A stretch of 64,000 bases of DNA from the IMG/VR virus record IMGVR_UViG_3300042311_001128, positions 23,617-87,616 of that record; one strand, given 5' to 3'. How positions within the stretch are numbered: the stretch's first letter is position 1; each line of letters starts with the position of its first letter. Below the pieces are notes generated by a model. The model saw only the letters and a list, made by a program, of their open reading frames with translations, made no database searches and had not been told where the DNA came from. Source of the stretch: a virus. The translations under genes and the position numbers were made by a program. Below, in pieces: positions 16,956 through 24,755 of this stretch.

Positions 16956-17765
16956 CTAAGCTAATAATTTGGCTACAAAACCATTTACGGGGGGTACTGC
17001 TGTAGAAGCAAAGGTTAAGCGAATCGAAGTATTACTCAATCGCTCCGTAAAAACTCCTACAGTATCTCTATTACCGCTATTGCGAATTATTTCTACGCTG
17101 GGATTAGTATCAGTCAGGATATGTGTGATCACAAAGACTGTATTAGTTCCATCTCCAAAAGGATTAGTAGTTACTGATCGCCGTCTGCCAGACCAACTAG
17201 CAAGCAAAGAAGGGGTGACATATTTGGCTGTATCTGCCCCCGCTTCTAGTTCGGCTAAAGTAGCCCTCTGTACTTTACCTGCTGTAGTTTCACTTGCGTC
17301 GGGAACACCCGACCCGTGAACTTGCCAGATTACAGGGGACGTTCCGAGTGTTACAGATTGAGTAATCTGCCTGTAAGTCACGCCCTCATCATTATTCCCG
17401 CTACCAGAGGCAACAGTTACAATCGCGTTTCTGAGTTCGGCTCCTGTACTAGCGTCAGCAGTGCGGGTAGCTGGAACAGAAGCTCCGTTCCAGTTGTATA
17501 GTCCATTCTCTGTATTATTAGTTTGATTTGCGGCAATAAAGCGAGAGTTGGCTAGAGTCATTGTGACCCCACCAATTACCGACCCAGGGGCATTTAAATT
17601 GATATTTGATGGGGCAGAAGCGAATACGGCATCTTTGTAGTCAAATCCTTCTAGAAGGGCATTTACAGTACCAAAATTAACCAAATCGCTAGGATTTTCT
17701 GGAGCAACAGAAGCTCGAATTTTTCCTTTAAATTCAGCGTCAGACCAAAATTCGATGAATGTCAT
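16956..17765 (-). CDS. Tail fibre protein (269 aa)
   Basis: Contains the fibre signature DASETTAGKVQRATLAELEAG followed by TAKYVTPSLLAS, common in tail fibres of many phages, and a C-terminal beta-sandwich-like part (VFVITHILTDTNPSVEIIRNS). The first 90 residues (DAVFASAPSNINLNAPGSVIGG...) also resemble trimeric fibre repeats. It should form part of the adsorption structure. Confidence 0.7.
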   Translation of the reverse strand: MTFIEFWSDAEFKGKIRASVAPENPSDLVNFGTVNALLEGFDYKDAVFASAPSNINLNAPGSVIGGVTMTLANSRFIAANQTNNTENGLYNWNGASVPATRTADASTGAELRNAIVTVASGSGNNDEGVTYRQITQSVTLGTSPVIWQVHGSGVPDASETTAGKVQRATLAELEAGADTAKYVTPSLLASWSGRRRSVTTNPFGDGTNTVFVITHILTDTNPSVEIIRNSGNRDTVGVFTERLSNTSIRLTFASTAVPPVNGFVAKLLA

Positions 17766-17770
17766 GGTTT

Positions 17771-18214
17771 TTACCTCGATAAAATTGCATAACCACTAAA
17801 GGGACTACTAAAAATAATTTGAGTAGTATTTAAAGAAAGGTTTTGTACAAAAGCTTCTATTTTTACTCCTCCTGAACTAAAAACTTGAGTTTGTGGCTCA
17901 AAGCCTAAATTATGAATAATTGTCCAGATTGCAGACGCAGGCGATTGAGTATGCTTGTAAAAAGCACCCCCCTCTCCCGGTAGTCCAGGAGAACCCCGAA
18001 CATCAACAGCAGAGCTAATTGAAGAAACTGGTCCAGACGGTCCAATATAACCACCCGTTGCTGGAGGAGTACCCGAACCTCCTACCCAATTAACTATTTG
18101 AAAAACCCGTCGATTACCATCAGCAACTAAGGATAAAACAGGCGACCATCCAGCACCTCCAAGAGTAGCCGAAACAATTACTTGCCTAGAACTTCCAGTT
18201 ATCTCAATTGGCAT
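17771..18214 (-). CDS. Tail fibre/baseplate protein with Gly-Pro-rich linker (147 aa)
   Basis: Residues 45-80 are Gly/Pro/Ser-rich, including a short collagen-like GSPGLPGEGG. The C-terminal domain (WTIIHNLGFEPQTQVF...) is a recurrent phage fibre beta-domain. Stop and start overlap with neighbours show one operon. Confidence 0.6.
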   Translation of the reverse strand: MPIEITGSSRQVIVSATLGGAGWSPVLSLVADGNRRVFQIVNWVGGSGTPPATGGYIGPSGPVSSISSAVDVRGSPGLPGEGGAFYKHTQSPASAIWTIIHNLGFEPQTQVFSSGGVKIEAFVQNLSLNTTQIIFSSPFSGYAILSR

Positions 18215-18693
18215 CAGACTTGCCCCCTAACAACTACGGGAATTAAATCTAGTCCTAAAGGTTCAATGACGAGCCGATTAGCAATAGTTTTGGAGGCTTC
18301 CAAGTCAGCTTGCCAGTAATCTCTTCCTGCTTTTGGTTGTGCGATTTCTTTAAAAGCAATAGGAGTAACTTCCATTTCATCCGTAACATTGCTGTCAACG
18401 ATTAGACGAAAATAAGTATAATCTTGATATTCAATTAGATCTTCTCCATCTTCATTAGAAGGTAAAATAAAATCCCCAAACTGCAATTCATCAACTCGCC
18501 CGACTGCCATGCGATCTTCACCGAATTGCTTTGCTACATAAAAGTTAATATCCCATGTAGTAAAATCCCCTTGAACAAAAAACTCTTCATCCCAAGTCGA
18601 TCCTTTTTTAATCTCAATAACAATTTCACTGGCAATCGTAGGATACGACTGCCCTTTAAGAAAATAGTTACCAGTAAGGACTTTTTGAGCCAT
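18214..18693 (-). CDS. Phage tail/baseplate-associated protein (159 aa)
   Basis: First gene of the minus-strand fibre operon; its stop overlaps the next start. The fold looks like a beta-sandwich (GSTWDEEFFVQGDFTTWDINFYVAKQ), similar in style to proteins placed before fibres in other siphophages. Exact role unknown. Confidence 0.5.
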   Translation of the reverse strand: MAQKVLTGNYFLKGQSYPTIASEIVIEIKKGSTWDEEFFVQGDFTTWDINFYVAKQFGEDRMAVGRVDELQFGDFILPSNEDGEDLIEYQDYTYFRLIVDSNVTDEMEVTPIAFKEIAQPKAGRDYWQADLEASKTIANRLVIEPLGLDLIPVVVRGQV

Positions 18694-18967
18694 CGATGAG
18701 GTGCATACTGTTTCTTGTACTATTATATCTTGAATTTTCTTTTTTGAGATATAATTAAAAGGAAAACATATTTACACCGCCGCGCTCTTTTATACCACCC
18801 GGGAGTGCGGTTATTTTTTTGTCTTGACAATTTTGTTAAGACTGTGATAGATTTTTTTTAAAAGATTGACATGGGTAGCCGCTCTCTCGTAGGGCGGTAT
18901 TTTTTTATTTATTTGTACTATATATACTATATATACTACAGATACTACAGAGCGATTGTTCTTTTGT

Positions 18968-19060
18968 AATTGATTGTAGATAAGGTTATTAACAATCAGA
19001 ACCTATACAGGGTATAGGCTTTAGACTTTGTAGATATTGTCGATGCTTTATAGAGAAAAA
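18968..19060 (+). repeat. AT-rich dispersed repeat, copy 1
   Basis: Begins with GATTGTAGATAAGGTTATT and its partial inverse AACAATC, then a tract ending in TTTATAGAGAAAAAAG. Near-copies occur at 19203, 34665, 53475 and 63535. Confidence 0.65.
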
Positions 19061-19202
19061 AGAAAGAGAAAAAAAGATGCACAGCAAAGTCAGCAATAAA
19101 AAGTCATTAAATGCAAAACCGACTCTATTGACAAAATGCCGTATTTTCGGTTAATCAGAGAATTTTAAAAGCGAGAAGTGCTTTATCTCTAATTTGTTCT
19201 TT

Positions 19203-19310
19203 TTGTGTTTGATTGTAAATAACCTTATTTACAATCAAAACTTTTGCGCTGCCTAGGTTTCAGACTTTGTAGATATTGTTGATGCTCTATAGAGAGAAAA
19301 AAGATAAAGA
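19203..19310 (+). repeat. AT-rich dispersed repeat, copy 2
   Basis: Same order as copy 1: GATTGTAAATAACCTTATTTACAATC hairpin arms, a CCTAGGTTTCAGACTTTG tract, then CTATAGAGAGAAAAAAG. Truncated inverted pieces follow at 19375-19640. Confidence 0.65.
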
Positions 19311-19691
19311 AACCAAACAAGGTCAGCAATAAGAAAACACCAGGCTCAACAGTAAAACAAAAAAAATACACACGGGGTAATTATTAACAATATCTACAAA
19401 GAAGTAAAAAAAAGATGAAAGCTATATATATCAACACTTTCATCTTTTCTATCTTTGTAAATACCCTTATTTACAATCTATTTACAAACTAACAATCTAA
19501 TTAATCGGGGTCAGCAATAAAAACATAAAAAATCCTGACACGGGAATAAGGCTAACAATATAAACAAAGTCTGAAATCTATATATATCAAGGGTTCCATT
19601 GTTAATAAGAGTATCTACAATCTATCAACAATCTAACAACCAGCCAATCTCCGAACATTACCCACTAATCTCCGAGCATTAGACAACAAAA

Positions 19692-19716
19692 AACCCCTGT
19701 AGAGACTACAGGGGTT
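19692..19716 (-). terminator. Rho-independent terminator of the minus-strand gene at 19800
   Basis: Arms AACCCCTGTA and TACAGGGGTT form a perfect 10-bp stem. On the minus strand the stem is followed by TTTT, 84 bp after the gene's stop. Confidence 0.8.
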
Positions 19717-19799
19717 AGCTTTATCAGTTATGTACCAGTTATGGTGTCAATTTCTGTTTTTTATTTTAGCAGTAAACAAGGTTGTTTACTGATTTTCCC

Positions 19800-20324
19800 C
19801 TAATATCCCCCCATTAACTCGATTTGTTCCTCTAGAGTAGAGTTCTCGCTCTCAAGCTTTTTAATTTGGTCTTTTAAGCCGAGGACTTCATCGATATAGT
19901 CAACTTCTCGATAATCCAATTCGTCGATTTTGGCAGTCAATTCAGCGACTTGGCTCTCAAGTTGCTTGTTAGTCTCAATTGCCTCACTTTTGACCTGAAA
20001 ACCGGCTAAGGTGTGAAGGAATAAGCGAACGCCCAACTGCATTACTTTTAGGGCTAGTTCGTGATTGTCTTTAATTAGCCACTGGCAGATTAAATTTTCT
20101 GGGATTAATGCAACGGTTCGTAACCCACTTGCCGTCTCAATTTGAGCCTGTTCAAGACCCTTTTCACGCAAACCACTCATGGTCAAACGGCGAGAAATAG
20201 TCGAAGGTATTTTCCCTGACATCCGGGCATATCCACTAATTGAGGCAAAGCTCTCACCGGTCTCGATATTAATAATTAATTCAATACCATCGTGATCAAA
20301 ACGCTGTAAACTAGAATTAGTCAT
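19800..20324 (-). CDS. Phage antirepressor-like regulator, paralogue 1 (174 aa)
   Basis: The N-terminal 45 residues (LQRFDHDGIELIINIETGESFASISGYARMSGK) are almost the same as those of the 33855 gene. They look like a small DNA-binding domain of KilA-N/BRO-type phage regulators that tests 'domain plus coiled coil' layouts. Residues 115-170 form a leucine-rich coiled coil. Promoter, leader hairpin, terminator and flanking AT-rich repeats are all shared with the 33855 copy, so the whole cassette is duplicated in inverted orientation. The family name is inferred. Confidence 0.5.
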   Translation of the reverse strand: MTNSSLQRFDHDGIELIINIETGESFASISGYARMSGKIPSTISRRLTMSGLREKGLEQAQIETASGLRTVALIPENLICQWLIKDNHELALKVMQLGVRLFLHTLAGFQVKSEAIETNKQLESQVAELTAKIDELDYREVDYIDEVLGLKDQIKKLESENSTLEEQIELMGGY

Positions 20325-20354
20325 GATTTACTCTGTAGTAGTAATTGTGATGAG

Positions 20355-20388
20355 TCCCCCGTTAACGCGGGGGCATACCAATATTATA
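20355..20388 (-). promoter_or_regulatory. Promoter -10 box and 5'-terminal leader hairpin
   Basis: On the minus strand TATAAT (20383-20388) is followed within 10 bp by the stem CCCCCG/CGGGGG with a 6-nt loop (20356-20373), then GACTCATCA. The same layout precedes the genes at 33855 and 53898. Confidence 0.6.
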
Positions 20389-20401
20389 CCGTATTTAAAA
20401 T

Positions 20402-20641
20402 ATGTCTGACAAATTTGACCGATGTGGTGGGTATTCAGCAAAAATTGACCGATTACCGGGGATTCCTCCTGATTTCAAGTCGAATGTCGTCAAACCACCA
20501 CAATCTAGGGTTATTGTTTTACTGAAAACCAGAGAGATCAGAGAAATCCCCGATGATCAGCTAGAGTCTTTCCTTGAGGAAAACCAAGATTTAATTCAAG
20601 ATCGACAATCACCCAGAAAAAGACCGATTAGAAAACTTTAA
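20402..20641 (+). CDS. Small hypothetical protein upstream of PadR (79 aa)
   Basis: Begins just beyond the divergent promoter. Basic N- and C-termini (RKRPIRKL) flank an acidic middle. It is followed after 4 bp by a PadR-like regulator and is probably its operon partner. No family recognised. Confidence 0.5.
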   Translation: MSDKFDRCGGYSAKIDRLPGIPPDFKSNVVKPPQSRVIVLLKTREIREIPDDQLESFLEENQDLIQDRQSPRKRPIRKL

Positions 20642-20645
20642 AACG

Positions 20646-20939
20646 ATGACACCTAAAGAAATTCTTGTCTTGCAGACTCTTTACAATAAAGAATTGTCGG
20701 GATTACAGATAATTGAATCTATAGCCAATACTAAAGGTCAAAGCCTTGATATTGGCTCGTTTTACCCTGTATTTCAGAAATTAGAGGAAAAAGGACTCAT
20801 TAAATCTCGATGGGGAACCGAGCGATCTAACGATAGAGCCGGTGCTAGAAAAAGATACTATCGACTTACCCAATCAGGAGAAAAATCCCTTGCTGATATT
20901 CAAGGATTTGATAATTCTCTTAATTGGAATTTTACTTGA
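20646..20939 (+). CDS. PadR-family transcriptional regulator (97 aa)
   Basis: The winged-helix pattern is clear: LSGLQIIESI, GSFYPVFQKLEEKGLIKSRWG, then RKRYYRLTQSGEKSL, which is the PadR recognition helix and beta wing. PadR proteins repress their own or neighbouring promoters. The 3' end of this gene is repeated in degraded form at 22684. Length fits the small PadR class. Confidence 0.8.
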   Translation: MTPKEILVLQTLYNKELSGLQIIESIANTKGQSLDIGSFYPVFQKLEEKGLIKSRWGTERSNDRAGARKRYYRLTQSGEKSLADIQGFDNSLNWNFT

Positions 20940-21014
20940 AATGTCGGTTTTCATCTCATCGGTAAAACTGAGAGTCTTCAAACCGAATTTTAGATAATTT
21001 AGTTTAGAGGATTG

Positions 21015-21042
21015 CACCCGACCGTCGCGATCGGTCGGGGTG
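21015..21042. terminator. Bidirectional hairpin between convergent genes
   Basis: CACCCGACCG and CGGTCGGGGTG form a strong GC stem between the PadR gene and the convergent gene at 21052. No long T run, so it may end transcription only partly. Confidence 0.55.
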
Positions 21043-21051
21043 ATTATCGCT

Positions 21052-21633
21052 TTAACTTGCCACTAGATCAGCTTCTGAGATGCCAGACTCGATTAATCGG
21101 TGAATCAGGATGAATTTCGCACCCTTACTATCTAATCGGTGTTTTTTGGCTAGTTTTCGCAGTTCATTGATTCCTAACTTGTTTAGGAAAGCTGTGAGGT
21201 CACTGACCCCTATCTCTAACGCTTCTATGTCAATGGCGTGACCGTTCCCATTGCCATTGTGACCATTGTGACCGTTCTCATTGGGGGAAGTCTTGATCGC
21301 ATCCTCAATCGCATCATCCGACGGTTCGGGATCGGGATCGGGTTCGGCGCTTGCCAGTAAGGGAATGTCAGCGTCATCAAAAAGGCTAATTAGGGCATCC
21401 TTGAAGGTAGCTTTTTCATCCGGGCTAATGGCTTTAATCATAGCCAATGCAGTTTTGACCTGTTCGATCGCACTCTCGGAAGCATTTTCAGCCGATCCGA
21501 GTTGCTGTTGATACTGTTCCAGTTCAAGCTTTTCGATCCTTAAAGCTTCAATCCGTGCCTGTAAATCCTCGATTTCATGGGAAATCTGAGAAATAGTTGC
21601 ATTAACTTCATTGATCTTGGAAGCGAATAACAT
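21052..21633 (-). CDS. Coiled-coil protein with C-terminal SAP-like DNA-binding domain (193 aa)
   Basis: Residues 1-50 form a coiled coil; a flexible acidic and Asn/Gly/His-repeat linker (NGHNGHNGNGNGH) follows. The last 40 residues (INELRKLAKKHRLDSKGAKFILIHRLIESG) fit a SAP/Rho-N-like helix-extended-loop-helix that binds DNA. It is divergent from an RHH-like gene across a repeat-rich intergenic region, so the pair may form a partition or regulatory unit. A short protein at 37756 has a similar SAP-like motif. Confidence 0.55.
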   Translation of the reverse strand: MLFASKINEVNATISQISHEIEDLQARIEALRIEKLELEQYQQQLGSAENASESAIEQVKTALAMIKAISPDEKATFKDALISLFDDADIPLLASAEPDPDPEPSDDAIEDAIKTSPNENGHNGHNGNGNGHAIDIEALEIGVSDLTAFLNKLGINELRKLAKKHRLDSKGAKFILIHRLIESGISEADLVAS

Positions 21634-21659
21634 ATCTTTAATCCTCTTTAGTTTTCTAG

Positions 21660-21855
21660 GTTCTGCGGGGTTTTCTGTGGTGTTCTCTCAACCCCTTATA
21701 TCTCTATAATACCCTAGTCACTTACCTAAGTCAACTACCCATTAATCAGACTTTACTAGGTAATTGACCACAAAACATTACTATATCTTATAGGTCACTT
21801 ACTAGGGTACGGTAAGGTATTAGACTAAAGAAGTAACCGACTAGGTAACTTACCC
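21660..21855. promoter_or_regulatory. Divergent intergenic region with repeated ACTAGGTAA/TTACCTAG-type operators
   Basis: At least four related sites are visible: CCCTAGTCACTTACCTA, ACTAGGTAATTGACC, AGGTCACTTACTAGGGTA and GACTAGGTAACTTACCC, in both orientations. They lie between the SAP-like gene (minus) and the RHH-like gene (plus). Likely operators, or a centromere-like site for a two-gene partition unit. Confidence 0.55.
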
Positions 21856-22437
21856 ATGACCACAAACAACAAGGCTGTAACTTGCTATTTACCAAAGGAT
21901 ATAGAAGATTTCATTACTGGATACTGCAATAAATACGGTATCACCCGGAAGGATAAGGAAGGGAATATTTACCCTTCTCTTGGCACTGGAATCGTCGAAT
22001 TATTAAAGCTTTTAGCCTATAATCCTGAGTTAGTAGGTAGTCCGTTACTCGATACCGTACCTAGTAAATTTAGTGAGGATGCGATCAAGAAAAAGATTGA
22101 TGAGATTCTCGAAAAAAAGCTATCTAATCACTTACCCGATAATGTACCGAGTATAGAGGTTGTAGAGGTTGTAAAGGATCGGCTTGGCAACTGGGTTCTG
22201 GCTGTTGACGGCGACATCAAGGATGTTAATCAAAAAATCAGAGATAGGTCGCTTCAAGTCGATCATCAAATAGCGTCAATTAAATCACGGCTAGACAATA
22301 TGGAAAGACTGCTAAGGTTACAGCAATCGGCTTTGATCGCTTCCCCAATTTCCACCGGGGAACCTTCCCCCCTTCCCCCTCCGTCCCGACTGGCGATCGA
22401 AACCGTGACACCGGAAGTTTCACCCTCACCGCCGTAA
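21856..22437 (+). CDS. RHH-like DNA-binding protein with coiled coil (193 aa)
   Basis: The N-terminal 55 residues (KAVTCYLPKDIEDFITGYCNKYGITRK...GTGIVELLKLLAY) match a strand-helix-helix arrangement seen in cyanobacterial RHH proteins. Residues 75-165 are coiled coil and the tail is Pro/Ser-rich. It starts at the edge of the repeat-rich intergenic region, whose sites it may bind. Function is inferred. Confidence 0.5.
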   Translation: MTTNNKAVTCYLPKDIEDFITGYCNKYGITRKDKEGNIYPSLGTGIVELLKLLAYNPELVGSPLLDTVPSKFSEDAIKKKIDEILEKKLSNHLPDNVPSIEVVEVVKDRLGNWVLAVDGDIKDVNQKIRDRSLQVDHQIASIKSRLDNMERLLRLQQSALIASPISTGEPSPLPPPSRLAIETVTPEVSPSPP

Positions 22438-22683
22438 ACGGACGGTGATTCCCAAACCTCACGATTTAGGTTTCTGTTTCTTTCCCTTGCGGGGTTCTGC
22501 ACCTGATTTAAAGAACTAGCGATTCTAAGCAAAAAGCTAACGAAAGAATTAGGGACAGGAGCAAGCTTACTAAAAATTATTATTAATAAGCGAGATATGG
22601 TGCGGCGAATTTTTTCGAGCTAAAACCATGAAAAGCTTATGATATATGGATTCAGCCTTCTTGTCCCCCTGTCAGTCAAAAAC
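22438..22683. other. Non-coding stretch upstream of tRNA
   Basis: No gene is credible. It contains a CTTACTAAAAATTATTATTAATAAG imperfect hairpin near 22568 and a GC-rich CCCTTGCGGGG motif near 22486. Nothing else is recognised. Confidence 0.4.
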
Positions 22684-22730
22684 CCCTTACTGACATTCAA
22701 AAATTCGATAATTCTCTTAATTAAGATTTT
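22684..22730 (+). repeat. Degraded copy of the PadR gene 3' end
   Basis: 47 bp match 20887-20933 at 39 positions; all eight differences are transitions. It lies 10 bp from the tRNA gene, suggesting an old duplication or recombination scar. Confidence 0.6.
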
Positions 22731-22739
22731 GTTCCTTAG

Positions 22740-22812
22740 TGTGGGGTCTAGGAGTCGAACCTAGTGTTTTAGGCTTATGAGGCCTATGTGTAAACCATTT
22801 CACTCACCCCGC
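22740..22812 (-). tRNA. tRNA with CAT anticodon (Met or Ile2)
   Basis: Cloverleaf on the minus strand: acceptor GCGGGGT/ACCCCAC, D stem GTG/CAC, anticodon stem TAGGC-CTCATAA-GCCTA, T arm CTAGG-TTCGACT-CCTAG. The acceptor has a C2-A71 mismatch. Whether it is elongator Met or lysidine-modified Ile cannot be told from sequence alone. Confidence 0.85.
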
Positions 22813-22842
22813 TTTTATATTAGCGCATCAAAAAACAGAATG

Positions 22843-23511
22843 TCAAGTGTATTGTACTAATAAGTTTACTGTTTTTTGTTCCCGACTTAAACCAGTCAAA
22901 TAGTTAACTATTTGGTTGTTAAAAATTTGACTATTTCTAACTACAATACAGCCCGCGCTTCCAGGCACATTAGCGTCTCGATGTAATCCAAGTTCTGATC
23001 GAGAAAACCCTGATCCTTTGTAAGGATCAGGCGTAATATGAAAAAACATCCCCTCAACACCTTTTGTATCCAACCAATACCCCCTAGTATTGATTTGCCA
23101 ATGATTTCCTTCTGGTATTTGTCCCTTGCCTACAATTTTTTCGGCACTTCGGTATTGATACCCAATTGAGCCACTGGTAGCCACTACTTCAATTGCTTTA
23201 TCATTTCCTCGATAAAATTGCAAAATTCCTTCAATCAACTTAGGAGATCGACTTACAGGAAACTTAAAAACGGCTGTCACAGGTAAGGTATTAGGTAAAT
23301 CAGATAAATCCCAATGCGGCTTGAATATCCACCAATCACCTGCGCTGTAGCTAAGTTTTACCTGAATGTGCAATCCATATTCAGATAAAACTTTATCTAC
23401 AGGATAATTTCGATTTTTTTCTACAAAAATTAACTGATCTTCTTTCAAATCAGACGCTGAGTCTGGAGTTTTTTTCAGATAAGTGTTAAATATTGCTGTA
23501 ATTTGCTTCAT
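22843..23511 (-). CDS. Putative peptidoglycan-active enzyme (lysin or L,D-transpeptidase-like, 222 aa)
   Basis: Residues 150-192 contain FFHITPDPY ... LGLHRDANVPGSAGCIVV, the H-x(n)-SxGC signature (His158, His177, Cys188) of YkuD-like and DUF5675-type phage cell-wall enzymes. The N-terminal 70 residues look like an SH3-like wall-binding or scaffold domain. It is alone on the minus strand near the repressor, where a phage lysin is plausible. Catalytic class is uncertain. Confidence 0.5.
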   Translation of the reverse strand: MKQITAIFNTYLKKTPDSASDLKEDQLIFVEKNRNYPVDKVLSEYGLHIQVKLSYSAGDWWIFKPHWDLSDLPNTLPVTAVFKFPVSRSPKLIEGILQFYRGNDKAIEVVATSGSIGYQYRSAEKIVGKGQIPEGNHWQINTRGYWLDTKGVEGMFFHITPDPYKGSGFSRSELGLHRDANVPGSAGCIVVRNSQIFNNQIVNYLTGLSREQKTVNLLVQYT

Positions 23512-23546
23512 TTGTCCTAGCCTACATTTTCCTTAATTCTAGCTTT

Positions 23547-23750
23547 TCAATCAATCCAATAGACAATTTCGTTAGGCTGTATCTCGTACCTATCACAGAT
23601 TACCTGCAAAACTGTGATAGACGGCAAGTGATTAGGATTCTGAGATAGCTTGTATCCCGTGGACATCGCAATCCCTGTTTGCTGAATGAATTTATAGATT
23701 GTGATGCCTCTAGATTCTGTAAATTCCTTGACTCTGTTTTTTAGTACCAT
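23547..23750 (-). CDS. XRE-family repressor-like regulator (67 aa)
   Basis: The helix-turn-helix (RGITIYKFIQQTGIAMSTGYKLSQNPN...ITVLQVICDRYEIQPNEIV) is a Cro/C1-type domain of typical size. It is divergent from the promoter at 23803, which contains a dyad, so it likely represses the early operon starting at 23912. Confidence 0.75.
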   Translation of the reverse strand: MVLKNRVKEFTESRGITIYKFIQQTGIAMSTGYKLSQNPNHLPSITVLQVICDRYEIQPNEIVYWID

Positions 23751-23802
23751 TGTATTAGTTTTGTGTCTCTATAATTTATTATAACTTTTTTTGGAATAAT
23801 GC

Positions 23803-23832
23803 TTGACAATATTACTGACTTTACGGTAATAT
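23803..23832 (+). promoter_or_regulatory. Early promoter with internal operator dyad
   Basis: -35 TTGACA (23803-23808), 18-bp spacer, -10 TAATAT (23827-23832). ATATTAC (23809-23815) and GTAATAT (23826-23832) form a dyad spaced by 10 bp, a good target for the divergent XRE protein. Confidence 0.65.
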
Positions 23833-23911
23833 ACAGATATAGAGAAAGACGACCACTCCCAATTCCACTTAGTGTGATCGCCTTTCCGTTAACCCTTATT
23901 AGGTCTAAGTC

Positions 23912-24349
23912 ATGTTAGCATCCAATCGCGTATCTGTCAAATCTAACTCCGTCCCCGTCGTATCTGGCAATTTCACTATGATCGCCAAAGGTCAAAAGCA
24001 CCGTGTCGCTCTTGAAGTATGGGGAGAGGGACAAATAACGACCCTCCGAGTCACTTGTCAGCAAACTGGTAAAGAATGGTTTTTCGATACCTTTAATGGC
24101 AAGTTAAGTCGTGGGTTTAGTCCCGATGGGAAACTTCCCAACCGCGAATTACCTGAGATTAAATTTCAACCCGTCAAAAAATCTTTTGTTATTTCCTCTA
24201 CGATGGGATTCGTGGATTGCGGAGGGCGTTGCTACGAGATTCCTTCTAATGAACGTACAGACGATTTTATTTATGATGATACTGAGCCGTCGGATTTAAG
24301 TCGATACAGCGAACCAATGACCGACCCAATGACATGGCAAGAGTTTTAA
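23912..24349 (+). CDS. Hypothetical early protein (145 aa)
   Basis: First gene after the promoter at 23803. Beta-rich N-terminal half with GQKHRVALEVWGEGQITTLRVTCQQTGKEWFFDTFNGKL; an acidic C-terminus. No family recognised. A TTATCAG-type repeat follows the gene. Confidence 0.55.
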   Translation: MLASNRVSVKSNSVPVVSGNFTMIAKGQKHRVALEVWGEGQITTLRVTCQQTGKEWFFDTFNGKLSRGFSPDGKLPNRELPEIKFQPVKKSFVISSTMGFVDCGGRCYEIPSNERTDDFIYDDTEPSDLSRYSEPMTDPMTWQEF

Positions 24350-24355
24350 TATACT

Positions 24356-24395
24356 AGTTATCAGTTGTCAGTCATCAGTTGTCAGCTAACAATTA
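24356..24395 (+). repeat. TTATCAG-type intergenic heptad repeats
   Basis: Short tandem units (AGTTATCAGTTGTCAGTCATCAG) fill the gap between genes. The same type lies at about 24707-24728, 25291-25315, 25665-25698, 26452-26470, 26756-26775, 27257-27283, 37450-37468, 37709-37735 and 37982-37998. Such heptad repeats are common in cyanobacterial genomes. Confidence 0.7.
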
Positions 24396-24411
24396 TTTAG
24401 GGGTCAAAAAA

Positions 24412-24699
24412 ATGAAAAGTATTCGCATCGAAGGTGTTTCTTTGAGGTCAGGCGGCAGAATTGCTGTTATTGTCAGTACGAAATACATACTATGTGTTTT
24501 AGATACTTACGAGAATTTATTACCTTGTTCGCAAATTGAAAACACTGAACAATATTATGTAGTGTTCGACGATCCAATTGCATCATATTCAGTCATTACA
24601 ACACTTGAATTATCGCCGGGTCTAAAAGAATGGATTGATGAGCAAATCGTTGGTCGAGTTTGGACTGGGTACGGTAATGAGTATGATATTCCTGACTAA
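24412..24699 (+). CDS. Hypothetical protein (95 aa)
   Basis: Start chosen at ATG 24412 after TTTAGGGG. The product is a small beta-rich protein (RIEGVSLRSGGRIAVIVSTKYILCVLDTYENLL). Early operon; unknown role. Confidence 0.5.
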   Translation: MKSIRIEGVSLRSGGRIAVIVSTKYILCVLDTYENLLPCSQIENTEQYYVVFDDPIASYSVITTLELSPGLKEWIDEQIVGRVWTGYGNEYDIPD

Positions 24700-24755
24700 A
24701 TATTAGTTATCAGTTGTCAGTTATCAGCAAAAACAAATTATTTAGGAGTAAAACA

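Larger units (their letters stand above)
18694..19691. other. 1-kb non-coding region: hairpins and AT-rich repeats
   Basis: No gene is credible here. Near the left end are two GC hairpins followed by T runs: arms around ACCGC/GCGGT (about 18778-18813) and GCCGC/GGGCGG (about 18873-18899). The middle has a short TATATACTA microrepeat (about 18923-18945). The rest holds several copies of an AT-rich repeat with inverted TTGTAGATA/TATTAACAA arms, described separately. TTGACA boxes at about 18833 and 18865 could be promoters. Confidence 0.5.

Noticed and set aside
21281-21511. Plus-strand Ser/Ala-rich frame inside the SAP-like gene
   Set aside because: Shadow of the minus-strand gene with biased composition and no ribosome-binding site.
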